A stretch of DNA of 64,000 bases, from the NCBI RefSeq assembly GCF_000504165.1, contig NZ_AYSE01000001.1, positions 372,001 through 436,000 of the forward strand. The letters run 5' to 3'. Positions 26,014 to 35,317 of this stretch are shown piece after piece. A program made the translations under genes and the position numbers. The stretch's first letter is position 1. Each line of letters starts with the position of its first letter. The stretch comes from Bacillus sp. FJAT-14578. Lineage in GTDB: Bacteria > Bacillota > Bacilli > Bacillales > Bacillaceae_H. A model generated the notes under the pieces. It was not told the origin of the DNA. It made no database searches and saw nothing but the letters and a program-made list of their open reading frames with translations.

Positions 26014-27249
26014 TTATTTTAACAATCGAAGCAAGTAGTGGCAGCCATATTTGACCGCTCTTGTACGAATGGACTGGCGCCCTCCGGAAAGCTGCAGGTG
26101 GTACACTTCCGTCGGTTCGTTGTCGATCGCGATTCCCATGAATACGGTTCCGACTTCTTTCCCTTCTTGCACTTTCGGACCCGCCACACCTGTAAAGCTG
26201 ATACCAATATTAGAGCGGCAAAGCTGTCGGACATTTTCAGCCATTTCTTTTGCACACTGCTGACTCACGGCTCCATGGTTTTGCAAAGTGCTGGCCGATA
26301 CACCAACAACATGCTGTTTCACTTCATTTTGATAACAAACAATGCCTCCCTGTACAATGTCCCCTGCACCGGAAAGAGAGACTAAACGTTCACTGAACAA
26401 CCCGCCCGTTAAGCTTTCAGCGCTCGCAATCGTCAATCCCTTCTCTTTTAAAAGATTAAGAACCTCTTCATATAAAGTAGTCTCTTCATAGCCGTAGAAA
26501 AATTCGTGAACACGTTCCTGAATTTGGCGCTCCACCTCATCCAACATGCTAATTGCCTCTTCTTCTGATGAGTGTTTTGCGGTTAAACGCAACGTCACTT
26601 CCCCATCCCCTGCAAGCGGAGCGATGGTCGGATTGGTTTGTCGGTCAAGCAAATCTTCAATTTCCGTTTCTAACTGTGATTCCCCAATACCGAAAAAACG
26701 CAATACGCGCGATTCAATGCGCTCTACCTTTCCAAGCTGTTTCGTAATATAGCCCCTTCCAAATGTTTGGAACATCGGTTGCATTTCTTTAGGAGGCCCA
26801 GGAAGCAGCATGTAGTGGGTATCTTCAATCTTAAGAGCCATCCCTGGAGCCATGCCGTTGTGATTGACCAGGATCGTTGCCCCTTCCAGCACAAGCGCTT
26901 GTTTCCGATTATTTGGCGTCATTACCCGGTTTGTTTTACGAAAGTACTCCTCGATGCTGTCAAGCGCCTCCTGATGGATGACCAGCTGTTTGCCGAGCAT
27001 TTCTGCAATCGTCTCTTTTGTTAAATCATCCTTCGTCGGTCCCAGTCCTCCTGTAAAAATAATCAAGTCGGCCCTTTTCTGTGCAGCCTCAATCGTTTTT
27101 TTCAATCGCTCAGCATTATCCCCGACCACTGTGTGATAAAAGACGTTTACACCGATTTCAGCAAGTTGCTTTGAAATAAACTGAGCATTCGTGTTAGCAA
27201 TTTGACCAAGTAATAATTCAGATCCAACCGCGATAATCTCCGCATTCAT
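26014..27249 (-). CDS. cinA: CinA-family competence/damage-inducible protein
   Basis: 411 residues from ATG 27249 (GTGAG 9 bases upstream; the ATG at 27258 touches that site). The N-terminal molybdopterin-binding-like domain shows [29 protein letters not shown] and LLPGPPKEM. The C-terminal CinA domain has [10 protein letters not shown] and [19 protein letters not shown], the pattern of nicotinamide mononucleotide deamidase (PncC). It probably takes part in NAD recycling and repair of ADP-ribose adducts, with links to competence. It follows pgsA by 17 bases and lies ahead of recA. Confidence 0.95.
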   Translation of the reverse strand: MNAEIIAVGSELLLGQIANTNAQFISKQLAEIGVNVFYHTVVGDNAERLKKTIEAAQKRADLIIFTGGLGPTKDDLTKETIAEMLGKQLVIHQEALDSIEEYFRKTNRVMTPNNRKQALVLEGATILVNHNGMAPGMALKIEDTHYMLLPGPPKEMQPMFQTFGRGYITKQLGKVERIESRVLRFFGIGESQLETEIEDLLDRQTNPTIAPLAGDGEVTLRLTAKHSSEEEAISMLDEVERQIQERVHEFFYGYEETTLYEEVLNLLKEKGLTIASAESLTGGLFSERLVSLSGAGDIVQGGIVCYQNEVKQHVVGVSASTLQNHGAVSQQCAKEMAENVRQLCRSNIGISFTGVAGPKVQEGKEVGTVFMGIAIDNEPTEVYHLQLSGGRQSIRTRAVKYGCHYLLRLLK

Positions 27250-27266
27250 GTTCTTCATCTCACTTT

Positions 27267-27845
27267 TTATTTAGAATTGACAAACACACTCTTGTTTTTC
27301 GCAAAATAATCCCAACCGGATACAATTGTAAAAATGACCGCAACCCATAATGCAATAGTTGCAAACGGGAATGGGATAAGCTCAAACGGCAAATTATGTA
27401 ACAATAAAGCTGAAATAGCCACAATCTGTGCCCACGTTTTAATTTTACCAAGCATATTGGCGGCAACAACTTCCCCTCCGCCTGCAAGCACTAAACGTAA
27501 ACCCGTTACAGCAAACTCGCGGCTAATAATAACGATTGCAGCCCAGGCCGGAGCTAATTGAAGTTCCACCAAAGCAATAAGGGCCGCCGATACAAGTAAT
27601 TTATCAGCCAACGGATCCAGAAACTTTCCAAGATTCGTGACCATATTATATTTTCGAGCATAATAACCATCGATCCAGTCGGTTGTGGAAGCGACGATAA
27701 AAATGAAAGCCCCCACTAAATGCGTGACCGGAATCGATACGGTACCAATCCGCCAATCTCCCCAAGAAAAAGGTGCAAGTATAATGACTAAAAATAATGG
27801 AATTAAACAAATCCTTGAAATTGTAATCTTGTTAGGTAAATTCAC
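27267..27845 (-). CDS. pgsA: CDP-diacylglycerol--glycerol-3-phosphate 3-phosphatidyltransferase
   Basis: 192 residues, an integral membrane enzyme that makes phosphatidylglycerol phosphate. The CDP-alcohol phosphotransferase motif is complete: [12 protein letters not shown]...[10 protein letters not shown] (D-G-x2-A-R-x8-G-x3-D-x3-D), around residues 60-85. Several hydrophobic helices follow. GGAGG lies 11 bases before the ATG; GTG three bases upstream is a possible alternative. It comes after rodZ and before cinA, the B. subtilis order. Confidence 0.96.
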   Translation of the reverse strand: MNLPNKITISRICLIPLFLVIILAPFSWGDWRIGTVSIPVTHLVGAFIFIVASTTDWIDGYYARKYNMVTNLGKFLDPLADKLLVSAALIALVELQLAPAWAAIVIISREFAVTGLRLVLAGGGEVVAANMLGKIKTWAQIVAISALLLHNLPFELIPFPFATIALWVAVIFTIVSGWDYFAKNKSVFVNSK

Positions 27846-27885
27846 TATGATTCCTCCAATGTCGCATTAGGCAGTATGAAATGTA

Positions 27886-27932
27886 GAAAACAGGGTGACT
27901 CGATAAGATCGATCCCTATCAAGCCACCCTAA
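27886..27932 (-). terminator. Hairpin between rodZ and pgsA
   Basis: AGGGTG and CACCCT close an imperfect stem with GATA/TATC pairing inside and a TTTTC tract on the minus strand. It is weak and may allow readthrough into pgsA. Confidence 0.4.
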
Positions 27933-27989
27933 ATGGAACAAATCGCTTCTTCAAGCAAACATCATGTATGACGAAGAAGATGAGGTGCA

Positions 27990-28904
27990 TCACTCACTTG
28001 CTTCGACCGCATTCGACGGTGAATATTGAATGGTAATGATTTGCTGAACTTGATCACTAGGGTTGGAAGGGAAAGGAACGGTTTGTCCGTTAATTTTCAT
28101 CTCAGTATCAAGTGTATTTCCGATATTGAGACGAATCTCTGTTTCTTTTGTAAAATCAAACGTTTTCGCTTCACCCGATTTCAACATGCCTTGATAAAAA
28201 GAGTTACCTTTTCCGTTTTTCACTCCGACCCACGTCTCTCCTTTTGAAGAGATTTCCACTTGAAATTCATCTGCATTTTGAAGTTGGAGAACAGCTGACT
28301 TACCACTCTTTTGCGTTTCTACAATTTTCTGGCTGTTCGTTCCTTCCGTCAAATCTTCTGTTTCTGCCTGTTTCTCTGTATCATCTTCTTCATTTTGCGG
28401 GTCATTCGCTTTCTCTTCCGCATCTTTTACCGGCTCTTCTCGCGCCGGTGTCTCTTTTGATTGTTCTACCTCTGCTGTCGTTTCCGGAGAAACTTCTTCC
28501 TTTGCCATTTCCCTATTCTGGGCGAATACCCAAATGAGTACAGCAATTCCAATTGCTCCAATTGTCAATAGGATTTTCGGAAGAACATCCAATACTTTGG
28601 AATCTTGTACAGGCGTTTCTTTACGAGTTCGAACACGTGACAATTGTTCCGGGAGTTCTTCCGTCTGTGTCACCGGGATATCGGATTTGTACTCTTCAAA
28701 AATCTCCTCGGGATTCAGCCCTACCGCTTCACAATACTGTTTAATGAACGCCCGAACATAAAATTTTCCAGGCATCAAGTCATAATTGCCTTCTTCAATG
28801 CCCACTAAATAACGTTTCTGGATTTTCGTCAGTTTTTGCAAATCCTCCAGTGACATATTTTGCTGTTCTCGAGCTTCTCTCAGTCTTTTTCCTAATTCTG
28901 TCAA
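27990..28904 (-). CDS. rodZ: RodZ-family cell shape protein (YmfM)
   Basis: About 304 residues. The N-terminal helix-turn-helix (LGKRLREAREQQNMSLEDLQ, KIQKRYLVGIEEGNY) is followed by an acidic linker, one membrane helix (about 110-131, ILLTIGAIGIAVLIWVFA), a long Glu/Thr-rich spacer and a C-terminal DUF4115 beta domain outside the membrane. RodZ ties MreB to the wall synthesis machinery. I prefer TTG 28904, with GGAAGGTG 6 bases upstream and a MTELGKRLREA start like relatives; GTG 28913 overlaps that site. It follows ymfK by 21 bases. Confidence 0.93.
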   Translation of the reverse strand: MTELGKRLREAREQQNMSLEDLQKLTKIQKRYLVGIEEGNYDLMPGKFYVRAFIKQYCEAVGLNPEEIFEEYKSDIPVTQTEELPEQLSRVRTRKETPVQDSKVLDVLPKILLTIGAIGIAVLIWVFAQNREMAKEEVSPETTAEVEQSKETPAREEPVKDAEEKANDPQNEEDDTEKQAETEDLTEGTNSQKIVETQKSGKSAVLQLQNADEFQVEISSKGETWVGVKNGKGNSFYQGMLKSGEAKTFDFTKETEIRLNIGNTLDTEMKINGQTVPFPSNPSDQVQQIITIQYSPSNAVEASE

Positions 28905-28925
28905 TGATAACACCTTCCAATTATG

Positions 28926-29717
28926 TTAAAAATCAAACATCGAGAAACCGCCGTCTGAAAACATGGATGGGCCTTCAACCGCTTCATATGTAATTTCCTC
29001 ATCTGGATTGCTCCGCAGCTCAATAATGTAATCAAAATCATCAAGTGAGTACTCAGAATTTTGAACAAAAATATCTGGATGTTCAATAATTTTAGTTGCC
29101 GGAACACGCATGATTTCCCGCACTAATTGCCAATGCTTTTCATTGGCTCTTCTTGTAGATACAATGCCATCCAGAATGAAAATATTATTTTCATTATACT
29201 CTTCTTCAATGAGCTGACTGCGAATCGTTTGTTTGAGCAAGGTTGAAGACACAAATAACCAGCGCTTATTGGCACAAACACTGGCTGCAACGATCGATTC
29301 AGTTTTGCCGACACGCGGCATCCCTCGAATTCCAATTAGCTTATGTCCTTCTTGTTTAAAAAGCTCTGCCATAAAATCGACAAGTAAACCCAATTCATCC
29401 CGCACAAAGCGAAATGTTTTTTTGTCATCGGCATCTCGTTGTATGTAACGGCCATGTCGTACTGCTAATCGATCCCGCAACTTAGGTTCTCTTAACTTTG
29501 TGACAGTTATATTATCCATCGTCTTCAATATAGATTCAAGTCTTTCGATTTGTTCATGCGAATCGCAGCGTAAAAGCAAACCGCGTCGTTGATCATCTAC
29601 CCCGTTTATTGTTACGATATTGATGGATAACATTCCTAATAAAGAAGAAACATCTCCCAATAGACCAGGTCGGTTTTTTTGGATTTGATATTCTAAGTAC
29701 CACTCAATCTTTGACAT
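28926..29717 (-). CDS. ymfK: YmfK, DUF3388 protein with ACT-like domain
   Basis: 263 residues from ATG 29717 (GGGGAGAG upstream). The N-terminal 75 residues look like an ACT domain (YLEYQIQKNRPGLLGDVSSL, ITINGVDDQRRGLLL). The second half carries a P-loop-like GIRGMPRVGKTESIV near residue 140 and FILDGIV as a possible Walker B. The family is conserved in Bacilli next to rodZ and pgsA, but no function is established that I know of. The domain order suggests a ligand-sensing NTPase; this is inference. Confidence 0.88.
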   Translation of the reverse strand: MSKIEWYLEYQIQKNRPGLLGDVSSLLGMLSINIVTINGVDDQRRGLLLRCDSHEQIERLESILKTMDNITVTKLREPKLRDRLAVRHGRYIQRDADDKKTFRFVRDELGLLVDFMAELFKQEGHKLIGIRGMPRVGKTESIVAASVCANKRWLFVSSTLLKQTIRSQLIEEEYNENNIFILDGIVSTRRANEKHWQLVREIMRVPATKIIEHPDIFVQNSEYSLDDFDYIIELRSNPDEEITYEAVEGPSMFSDGGFSMFDF

Positions 29718-29960
29718 GAAACTCTCTCCCCGGACAATCATTTAATTTTTTATTGTTGTTATATCCCCTATTGCCTTTTTACTTATATTAAATATAAATG
29801 ATTTCGTATAATTTATAAAGTAGAAGAGCGGAGGAAACCCTGTTTTTTTATGAAGAGTTATTCATACAAGAGCGAAATCCATGAAAACCTCGTTAAAAAC
29901 TCCCAGCTTACGGATTGTTTCAATGCAAGCCAGGAGTCAACATTAATAATTGAAGCTTTC

Positions 29961-29992
29961 CTAAAAGAAAAAGAGAGGCAAAATCCTCTCTT
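29961..29992 (-). terminator. Terminator after ymfJ
   Basis: AAGAGAGG and CCTCTCTT flank a 6-base loop, with TTTCTTTT after it on the minus strand. The stem overlaps the ymfJ stop. Confidence 0.75.
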
Positions 29993-30251
29993 ATTGTACT
30001 GTGCCGTTATTTTGAATAAGCTTCACCATCATGCTGGCAATAGCATGCTGCTCTTCTTGAGAAGCGACGCTCCAAAGGTCGGCTAATACTTTCTCTTGTG
30101 GATTTTTCGGATCTACTTGATTCGCTAAATAACCGCCGATTTGGTAAGCAAGATTATTGACAACTTCATTGCTCATTCCATCGTTTTGTGCGTGATGCAA
30201 GCGATCCGCTAAAAAATCTTTCCAAGAATCCCAATTTTCTAATACTGACAT
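29991..30251 (-). CDS. ymfJ: YmfJ, DUF3243 protein
   Basis: 86 residues from ATG 30251, with AAAGGAGGG 7 bases upstream; the frame to 30278 has no site. A small helical protein (SVLENWDSWKDFLADRLHHA, LADLWSVASQEEQHAIASMM) of the DUF3243 family, found across Bacillus between ymfI and ymfK. Function is not known to me. It is closed off by its own terminator. Confidence 0.9.
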   Translation of the reverse strand: MSVLENWDSWKDFLADRLHHAQNDGMSNEVVNNLAYQIGGYLANQVDPKNPQEKVLADLWSVASQEEQHAIASMMVKLIQNNGTVQ

Positions 30252-30305
30252 GAAGAACCCTCCTTTAGGTTTATTCATATCCTAGTTTGTACGCTTACAG
30301 ATTTT

Positions 30306-31025
30306 TTATGTATGCCAACCGCCATTAACTGAAAGAATTTGTCCGGTAATATAAGTCGATTGATCAGAAGCCAAGAAAGCAATCGCATCCGCTACTTCTT
30401 CACACGTTCCAAGCCTTCCCATTGGAATGTCTTCACAAATGAGCGCCATGTCTTCTTCTGTAAACCCATCCATCATCTTGCTGCTCACCGCTCCCGGCGC
30501 CACTGCATTGACCCGGATGCCGCTCAGCGCCACTTCTTTTGCCAGGCTCTTCACAAATGTATTTTGTGCTCCTTTCACCATTGAATATAACACTTCGCAA
30601 GAAGCTCCTGTCGATCCCCAAATGGAAGAAATCATGACGATATTACCCTGTTTTCGCTGAATCATTGCCGGCAATAACTCTTTGACAAGCTGAAAAGGGC
30701 TGGTCACATGCAATTGAATCATTTCTTGTACTTCTTCATCTTTCATGTCTGTCATAAGCCCCACATAGCTGTTTCCGCTCGTATATACGACTAAATCAAT
30801 TGGAACTGAAAGCTGCTTCAATAATGTTTTGACACCATCTGCTTGTGTCAAATCCGCCTCAATCAAGATCGCATTTTTTTCAGGGAGCTCTTGTTGCAGC
30901 TTCACTACCTCCTTTATCCCTCTGTTATAATGGAGAACAAACAAATAACCTTCCTGTGCCAGCTTCCTCACTGCCGCTGAACCAATTCCCCCGCTTGCTC
31001 CTATAATCAGTGCATACTTTTCCAA
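30306..31025 (-). CDS. ymfI: YmfI, short-chain reductase for EF-P modification
   Basis: 239 residues, a classical SDR: GASGGIGSAA for NADP binding, NIVMISSIWG with the catalytic Ser, YSMVKGA with Tyr and Lys. It resembles FabG, but in B. subtilis YmfI reduces the 5-aminopentanone group on Lys32 of elongation factor P to 5-aminopentanol. Orthology here rests on synteny (ymfH-ymfI-ymfJ). A fatty acid role cannot be ruled out from sequence. Confidence 0.9.
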   Translation of the reverse strand: MEKYALIIGASGGIGSAAVRKLAQEGYLFVLHYNRGIKEVVKLQQELPEKNAILIEADLTQADGVKTLLKQLSVPIDLVVYTSGNSYVGLMTDMKDEEVQEMIQLHVTSPFQLVKELLPAMIQRKQGNIVMISSIWGSTGASCEVLYSMVKGAQNTFVKSLAKEVALSGIRVNAVAPGAVSSKMMDGFTEEDMALICEDIPMGRLGTCEEVADAIAFLASDQSTYITGQILSVNGGWHT

Positions 31026-31060
31026 TCTAAACGCTCCTTTTTGAACATATACCTAAAATA

Positions 31061-31097
31061 GAAAAAGCCCCTTTATCAGCTAAAGGGATGCTTTTTC
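31061..31097 (-). terminator. Terminator after ymfH
   Basis: AAAAAGCATCCCTTT and AAAGGGGCTTTTT form a bulged stem between ymfH and ymfI, so ymfI may have its own promoter in the remaining gap. Confidence 0.65.
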
Positions 31098-31108
31098 ATT
31101 ATGTCTTT

Positions 31109-32395
31109 TTATTTTGGTACCACTTGGCAAACGGTCATATTGTTTTCGTCCACCAGCTCATTGGTTATTTTTTCAATATCTTCTTTTGTTAATGTTTCCA
31201 GCACATCCACTACATCAAACAAATCCATATCATTGAATGCGTAGCGGGTAAATTGGTTGGCAATAAATTCCGGAGAGTTCAAAGAACGAAGGAATGCACC
31301 AATCTTTTTCTTGCGCACCCGCTCCAGCTGTTCATCCGTCATCGGGTTTTCTCTTATCTGCAGAAGGATTCCTTTGATTCGATCCGCCAGTTCATCCGGT
31401 TTTTCCGTATCACCGCCAATGATGGCAAACCCAAAGCCTTTTTCTTCCGTGTAATCATAAGAGAACGTTTCATCAATTAATCCCTCGCGATACAGGTTTT
31501 CATAGTGCTCGGAGCTTTTGCCGAATAAATAATCCAGCATAACATTCATCGCCAGTTCATGAACAAGCATCTCACGCCCTGCACGCTGCGGATTTTTGGC
31601 TTTTACCCCAACGAGACATTTTGAAGACTGGACCGTCATTGGGATGATTTGTTTAGCTTTGGCTACTCCTTCAGGTTCATCTTCGAAATGGCGCTTGATT
31701 TCAGGTTGATCGTGATAATCTTTTTTCGCTTGATTTTCGCGAACTTGATTCATCACCTGTTCAGGATCGACCGGCCCTACAACGAAAAGAAGCATGTTAC
31801 TCGGGTGATAGAACGTTTCATAGCACGTATACAACAATTCCTTTGTAATATGGGAGATCGACTCGATCGTACCGGCAATATCAATTTTAACCGGATGATG
31901 ATGATACATATTTTGAATAACGCCAAAGTACAACCGCCAATCGGCATTGTCATCATACATTGTAATCTCTTGCCCGATAATTCCTTTTTCTTTTTCGACC
32001 GTTTGATCCGAAAAATAAGGGTCTTGCACAAAATCGATTAAGGTTTCGAAATTCCGTTCGAAATCCGATGTAGAAGAAAACAAGTAAGCCGTTCTCGTGA
32101 ACGATGTGAACGCATTCGCAGACGCCCCTTGTTTACTGAACTGTTGAAACACATCTCCATCCTCTTTTTCAAACAATTTATGTTCTAAAAAATGAGCAAT
32201 CCCATCCGGTACTTTCGTCATTTCCGTTTGTTTCAGCGGAACAAACTGATTATCGATGGAACCGTATTTCGTTGTGAAGGTAGCATATGTTTTATTGAAT
32301 TCCGGCTTAGGCAAAATATAGACTTCAAGTCCATTTGTCATTTTTTCATGATACAAATCTTCTTTCAACTGCGAAAACGGGATTTTTTCCATCAT
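31109..32395 (-). CDS. ymfH: YmfH, M16 peptidase family protein
   Basis: 428 residues with the inverted zinc motif intact (GIAHFLEHKLFE, HxxEH) and the downstream glutamate region, so it is probably the active half of a pair. The start ATG overlaps the ymfF stop by 4 bases. In B. subtilis ymfF-ymfH lie beside the albumin-like processing region; in other bacteria such pairs act together as a two-chain protease. The substrate is unknown. A third M16 member, mlpA, is at 52383-53624. Confidence 0.92.
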   Translation of the reverse strand: MMEKIPFSQLKEDLYHEKMTNGLEVYILPKPEFNKTYATFTTKYGSIDNQFVPLKQTEMTKVPDGIAHFLEHKLFEKEDGDVFQQFSKQGASANAFTSFTRTAYLFSSTSDFERNFETLIDFVQDPYFSDQTVEKEKGIIGQEITMYDDNADWRLYFGVIQNMYHHHPVKIDIAGTIESISHITKELLYTCYETFYHPSNMLLFVVGPVDPEQVMNQVRENQAKKDYHDQPEIKRHFEDEPEGVAKAKQIIPMTVQSSKCLVGVKAKNPQRAGREMLVHELAMNVMLDYLFGKSSEHYENLYREGLIDETFSYDYTEEKGFGFAIIGGDTEKPDELADRIKGILLQIRENPMTDEQLERVRKKKIGAFLRSLNSPEFIANQFTRYAFNDMDLFDVVDVLETLTKEDIEKITNELVDENNMTVCQVVPK

Positions 32396-33675
32396 TCTTC
32401 ACCGCCCATTCCTCGTAAAAAATAAATCGTATCTTGCTCCACTTGCTTTGCCGCCGCCATTACTTCTTCTTTTGTGACAGCTTTAATCCCTTCTAAATAA
32501 TCTTCCACCGAAATGGATGTATTGGCTAATTCATTGTGATATAAAACTTCCACAAGTCCTCTTGCCGTATCGATTGTTTCCAAAATTTGATTATGAATCA
32601 CCGCTTTTGTTTGATCAAGCTCTTCCGGAGTAAAGTCCCCTTGCTTCATCGCTTCCATTTGTTCATTGATGATTTTAACCGCTTGGTCATAGTTTTTGGC
32701 GTCAATACCCGACATGACCATCAATAACCCTTTATGGCTCTCTACCCGCGATGCGGCATAATAAGCGAGACTTGCCTTTTCACGTACATTGATGAAAAGC
32801 TTGGAGTGAGAGAAGCCGCCAAAAATGCCATTAAACACTTGCAGAGCAAAGTATTCAGGATCGCCGTATACAATATTTGTGCGGTAACCGATGTTAAGCT
32901 TACCTTGTTTAATATCTTGTTTTTCAATGACTTCGTTTACCTTTTCAATCTTTTTGCTTTCATTTTCACCCCGATGCTGACGAGTCGTTTTTGCAGGTAA
33001 CGCAAAAATTTGCTTGACGTTCTCCAGCACTTCTTCCTGTTTAATATCGCCAATCACATATAGATGAATCGAGTCTTCTTCCAGTACTTTTTTGTAATAC
33101 TCATAAAGTGAAGCAGGTGTAATGGCTTCAATGTCCTCTACGCGTCCGTTCACGTGAAGATGATACGGTTCTTCCTTGCACATCTCTTCTACAAGGCGTA
33201 AATTGGAATAGCGCATTTTATCATCGAATACGGCCTGGATACGCTGACGCATTGACCGCTTTTCTTGTTCCACGATGTCCGGCAAAAAGGCGCCATTTTC
33301 CAGTGCTGGGTTCAATAGAATATCCCCCATTAACAGCAGTGCATCCTTTAAAATAGGCGTCGTATCTTTCAAATATGTTTCATTGGCTACATCGATACGA
33401 AACGTCATATCATGCCACTCGCCCTTTTTCATTAAATCAACCTGCAGTGTCGCCCCGTATAAATCGTCCAAGTATGTACGGAGCTTTGTCGTTGACGGAT
33501 ATGAAGCAGTCGCACTTTGGAGTACATACGGCAGCAACGCCCTTAATGTGACCGTATCTTCCCGAAGCGGGGCATTCATCTTTAAAATCAAGGTGTTTGT
33601 TTTATATTTGGATGTTTGAATAGTGTGAACGGTCAAACCATTTAATTCGTGCTTTTCTTCTTTTAGCAGTTTCAT
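32392..33675 (-). CDS. ymfF: YmfF, M16-family protein lacking the zinc motif
   Basis: 427 residues from ATG 33675, fixed by AGGAGG 7 bases upstream; the frame extends to 33744 without a signal. The overall fold signature (ILLNPALENGAFLPDIVEQE, GGFSHSKLFINVREKASLAY) is M16, but the region where HxxEH should be reads LPYVLQSATASYPSTTKLR, so it should be catalytically inert. It is likely the non-catalytic partner of YmfH, which overlaps it by 4 bases. Confidence 0.9.
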   Translation of the reverse strand: MKLLKEEKHELNGLTVHTIQTSKYKTNTLILKMNAPLREDTVTLRALLPYVLQSATASYPSTTKLRTYLDDLYGATLQVDLMKKGEWHDMTFRIDVANETYLKDTTPILKDALLLMGDILLNPALENGAFLPDIVEQEKRSMRQRIQAVFDDKMRYSNLRLVEEMCKEEPYHLHVNGRVEDIEAITPASLYEYYKKVLEEDSIHLYVIGDIKQEEVLENVKQIFALPAKTTRQHRGENESKKIEKVNEVIEKQDIKQGKLNIGYRTNIVYGDPEYFALQVFNGIFGGFSHSKLFINVREKASLAYYAASRVESHKGLLMVMSGIDAKNYDQAVKIINEQMEAMKQGDFTPEELDQTKAVIHNQILETIDTARGLVEVLYHNELANTSISVEDYLEGIKAVTKEEVMAAAKQVEQDTIYFLRGMGGEE

Positions 33676-33831
33676 TCGGAAACCTCCTTTTTCAAAAACA
33701 GTCATAATGACTATTATTAAAGCCATGTTCCTAGTTTTCATCACTTTGGGCAGTTTTAACCTTTCTTACACTAGGTTAAAGAAAATGTTAAAAACATTAA
33801 AATATGATAAATATTTCCACAAAAAATGTTT

Positions 33832-34089
33832 TTACGCACATTTTCTCTTCCTACGTTTGCACATCGTCACGACGTTCACCCGTATTGGATGTAACCCTAC
33901 ACCCTCTATCCCACCGCTAAACGCTTCGGGAAATGCTTTTCGCAAAATGTTATAACTTCCATTGCAATCCGCATTGATCATCGTTTTATTTTTTGATTTG
34001 AATGATAAATCGTCAAAAATCGAATACAACTTATGATGAGAATCAATCAAATGGCGTTCGACTCGTTGGGTAGATAACTCTTCAGACAT
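33832..34089 (-). CDS. Internally deleted TnpB (85 residues)
   Basis: Residues 1-35 (STQRVERHLIDSHHKLYSIF, DDLSFKSKN) match the start of IS200/IS605-type TnpB, and residues 37-75 (INADCNGSYNILRKAFPEAF, GGIEGVGLHPIRV) match its end, including the RuvC-III aspartate in NADxN. About 300 internal residues with the other catalytic sites and the zinc ribbon are gone, yet the join is in frame. ATG 34089 has AGGAGG 7 bases upstream, and a promoter lies ahead. It therefore looks like an expressed fusion rather than random debris. It cannot be a nuclease by itself. It sits between ymfF and the nup operon. Confidence 0.75.
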   Translation of the reverse strand: MSEELSTQRVERHLIDSHHKLYSIFDDLSFKSKNKTMINADCNGSYNILRKAFPEAFSGGIEGVGLHPIRVNVVTMCKRRKRKCA

Positions 34090-34142
34090 AAGGTTTCCTC
34101 CTTTCATGTTTCTTTTTTGTCAATTCTTCTACCTTTTCATCA

Positions 34143-34172
34143 ACTATACCGAACATATGGAAACATTTTCAA
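34143..34172 (-). promoter_or_regulatory. Promoter of the deleted tnpB
   Basis: TTGAAA (34167-34172), 18 bases, TATAGT (34143-34148) on the minus strand, 54 bases before the ATG. Confidence 0.5.
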
Positions 34173-34229
34173 CTTTTAAGCAATCATCCTTGATCACATC
34201 GCATTAGCCCTTGATTATAAAAGATTCCT

Positions 34230-34276
34230 TTATCTCTCATTAACGGGCAGTAAGACCCCCGCTGATGGAAGTTTCC
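34230..34276 (+). repeat. IS200/IS605-like repeat, copy D (47 bases)
   Basis: TTATCTCTCATTAACGGGC, then AGTAAGACCCCC is joined directly to GCTGATGGAAGTTTCC, that is, only the two ends of the longer copies. It lies upstream of the deleted tnpB but in the opposite orientation to it. Confidence 0.65.
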
Positions 34277-34324
34277 CTTATTATTTTTTTATGTCAAGGG
34301 AAGTCAATACAATCCTTTTGGCAC

Positions 34325-34359
34325 AAAAAAACATTCCGCCATGAAGGCGGAATGTTTTT
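34325..34359 (-). terminator. Terminator of the nup operon
   Basis: AAAAACATTCCGCC pairs perfectly with GGCGGAATGTTTTT around ATGA, directly after nupQ. Confidence 0.85.
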
Positions 34360-35317
34360 AACGTTTCCCTTTTTCGTAAGGCGTTCCCAATGCTTTTGGA
34401 GCTTCAGCACGTCCTACGAATCCTGCCAGTGCTAAAATCGTTAACACGTACGGGGCAATTGTTAAGATAATCGTCGGAATATCCTTTAATAATGGAATTT
34501 GCGCACCTATAAGGCTTAGCGACTGGGCCAGTCCAAAGAACAGTGCCGCTCCAAGCGCTCCAATCGGATGCCATTTACCGAATATCATAGCTGCAAGCGC
34601 AAGGAAACCTTGTCCTGAAATCGTACCGCCCGCAAAGTTTCCGGAAATGGATGTCGCATATACCGCTCCCCCGATTCCGGCAAAAAGTCCTGAAAGCATA
34701 ACCCCTGTATAGCGCATTCTTGTAACATTTATCCCCATAGTGTCAGCCGCCATCGGATGCTCCCCCACTGATCGAAGACGTAAGCCAAACGGCGTTTTAT
34801 AAATGACATACCATACGATAAATGCAACTAGAATGGCAATATACGATGTAAGCGGAACAGATGAGAAAAAGATTTTCCCTATTACCGGAATATCAGACAA
34901 CACTGGAATATCTTCTTTATTAATACGAAATTGAATAAAATCGGTTTGGCCTTTTCCAAAAATCTTTTTGATTAAAAAGACGGATAAACCCGCAGCCAAA
35001 AAGTTTAGCGCCACACCGCTTACAGTCTGATCTGCTTTTAAGGTGATGCTGGCAACCGCATGGATGAGCGAGAAGATGGCACAAGCGACTGCCGCAATCA
35101 GAATCGATAACCACGGCGATACGGCACCTAATGTATCTTGTAAAACTAAAGTAGTAAGAATGCTCGTAAATGCCCCAAATAACATTAATCCTTCCAGTCC
35201 AATGTTAACGACACCCGAGCGTTCACTAAATACACCGCCAAGTGCTGTAAAAATCAGCGGGGCAGCCGAATATAGAGAAGCTTGGATAATGATGGCCAAA
35301 ATGTCCAATAAACCCAT
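34358..35317 (-). CDS. nupQ: Guanosine ABC transporter permease NupQ
   Basis: 319 residues, about eight or nine membrane helices, of the BPD_transp_2 (nucleoside/simple sugar) permease family. Conserved parts include FSERSGVVNIGLEGLMLFGA and GVALNFLAAG. Together with NupP it forms the channel of the nucleoside importer. It starts at the base after the end of nupP coding (35317/35318), so translation is coupled. Last gene of nupNOPQ. The gene pair matches B. subtilis YufQ and YufP. Confidence 0.92.
   Translation of the reverse strand: MGLLDILAIIIQASLYSAAPLIFTALGGVFSERSGVVNIGLEGLMLFGAFTSILTTLVLQDTLGAVSPWLSILIAAVACAIFSLIHAVASITLKADQTVSGVALNFLAAGLSVFLIKKIFGKGQTDFIQFRINKEDIPVLSDIPVIGKIFFSSVPLTSYIAILVAFIVWYVIYKTPFGLRLRSVGEHPMAADTMGINVTRMRYTGVMLSGLFAGIGGAVYATSISGNFAGGTISGQGFLALAAMIFGKWHPIGALGAALFFGLAQSLSLIGAQIPLLKDIPTIILTIAPYVLTILALAGFVGRAEAPKALGTPYEKGKR

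Noticed and set aside
29850..30086. A 78-codon + strand frame (MKSYSYKSEIHENL...) beside ymfJ
   Set aside because: The second half is antisense to ymfJ and the GGAGG is 15 bases from the ATG. A TATAAT-like element upstream is tempting but the region is generally A/T-rich.
33832..34089. The mini-TnpB as a TnpB-derived RNA-guided repressor (TldR type)
   Set aside because: Those proteins keep most of the TnpB fold at several hundred residues. An 85-residue fusion lacks the RNA and DNA binding body.
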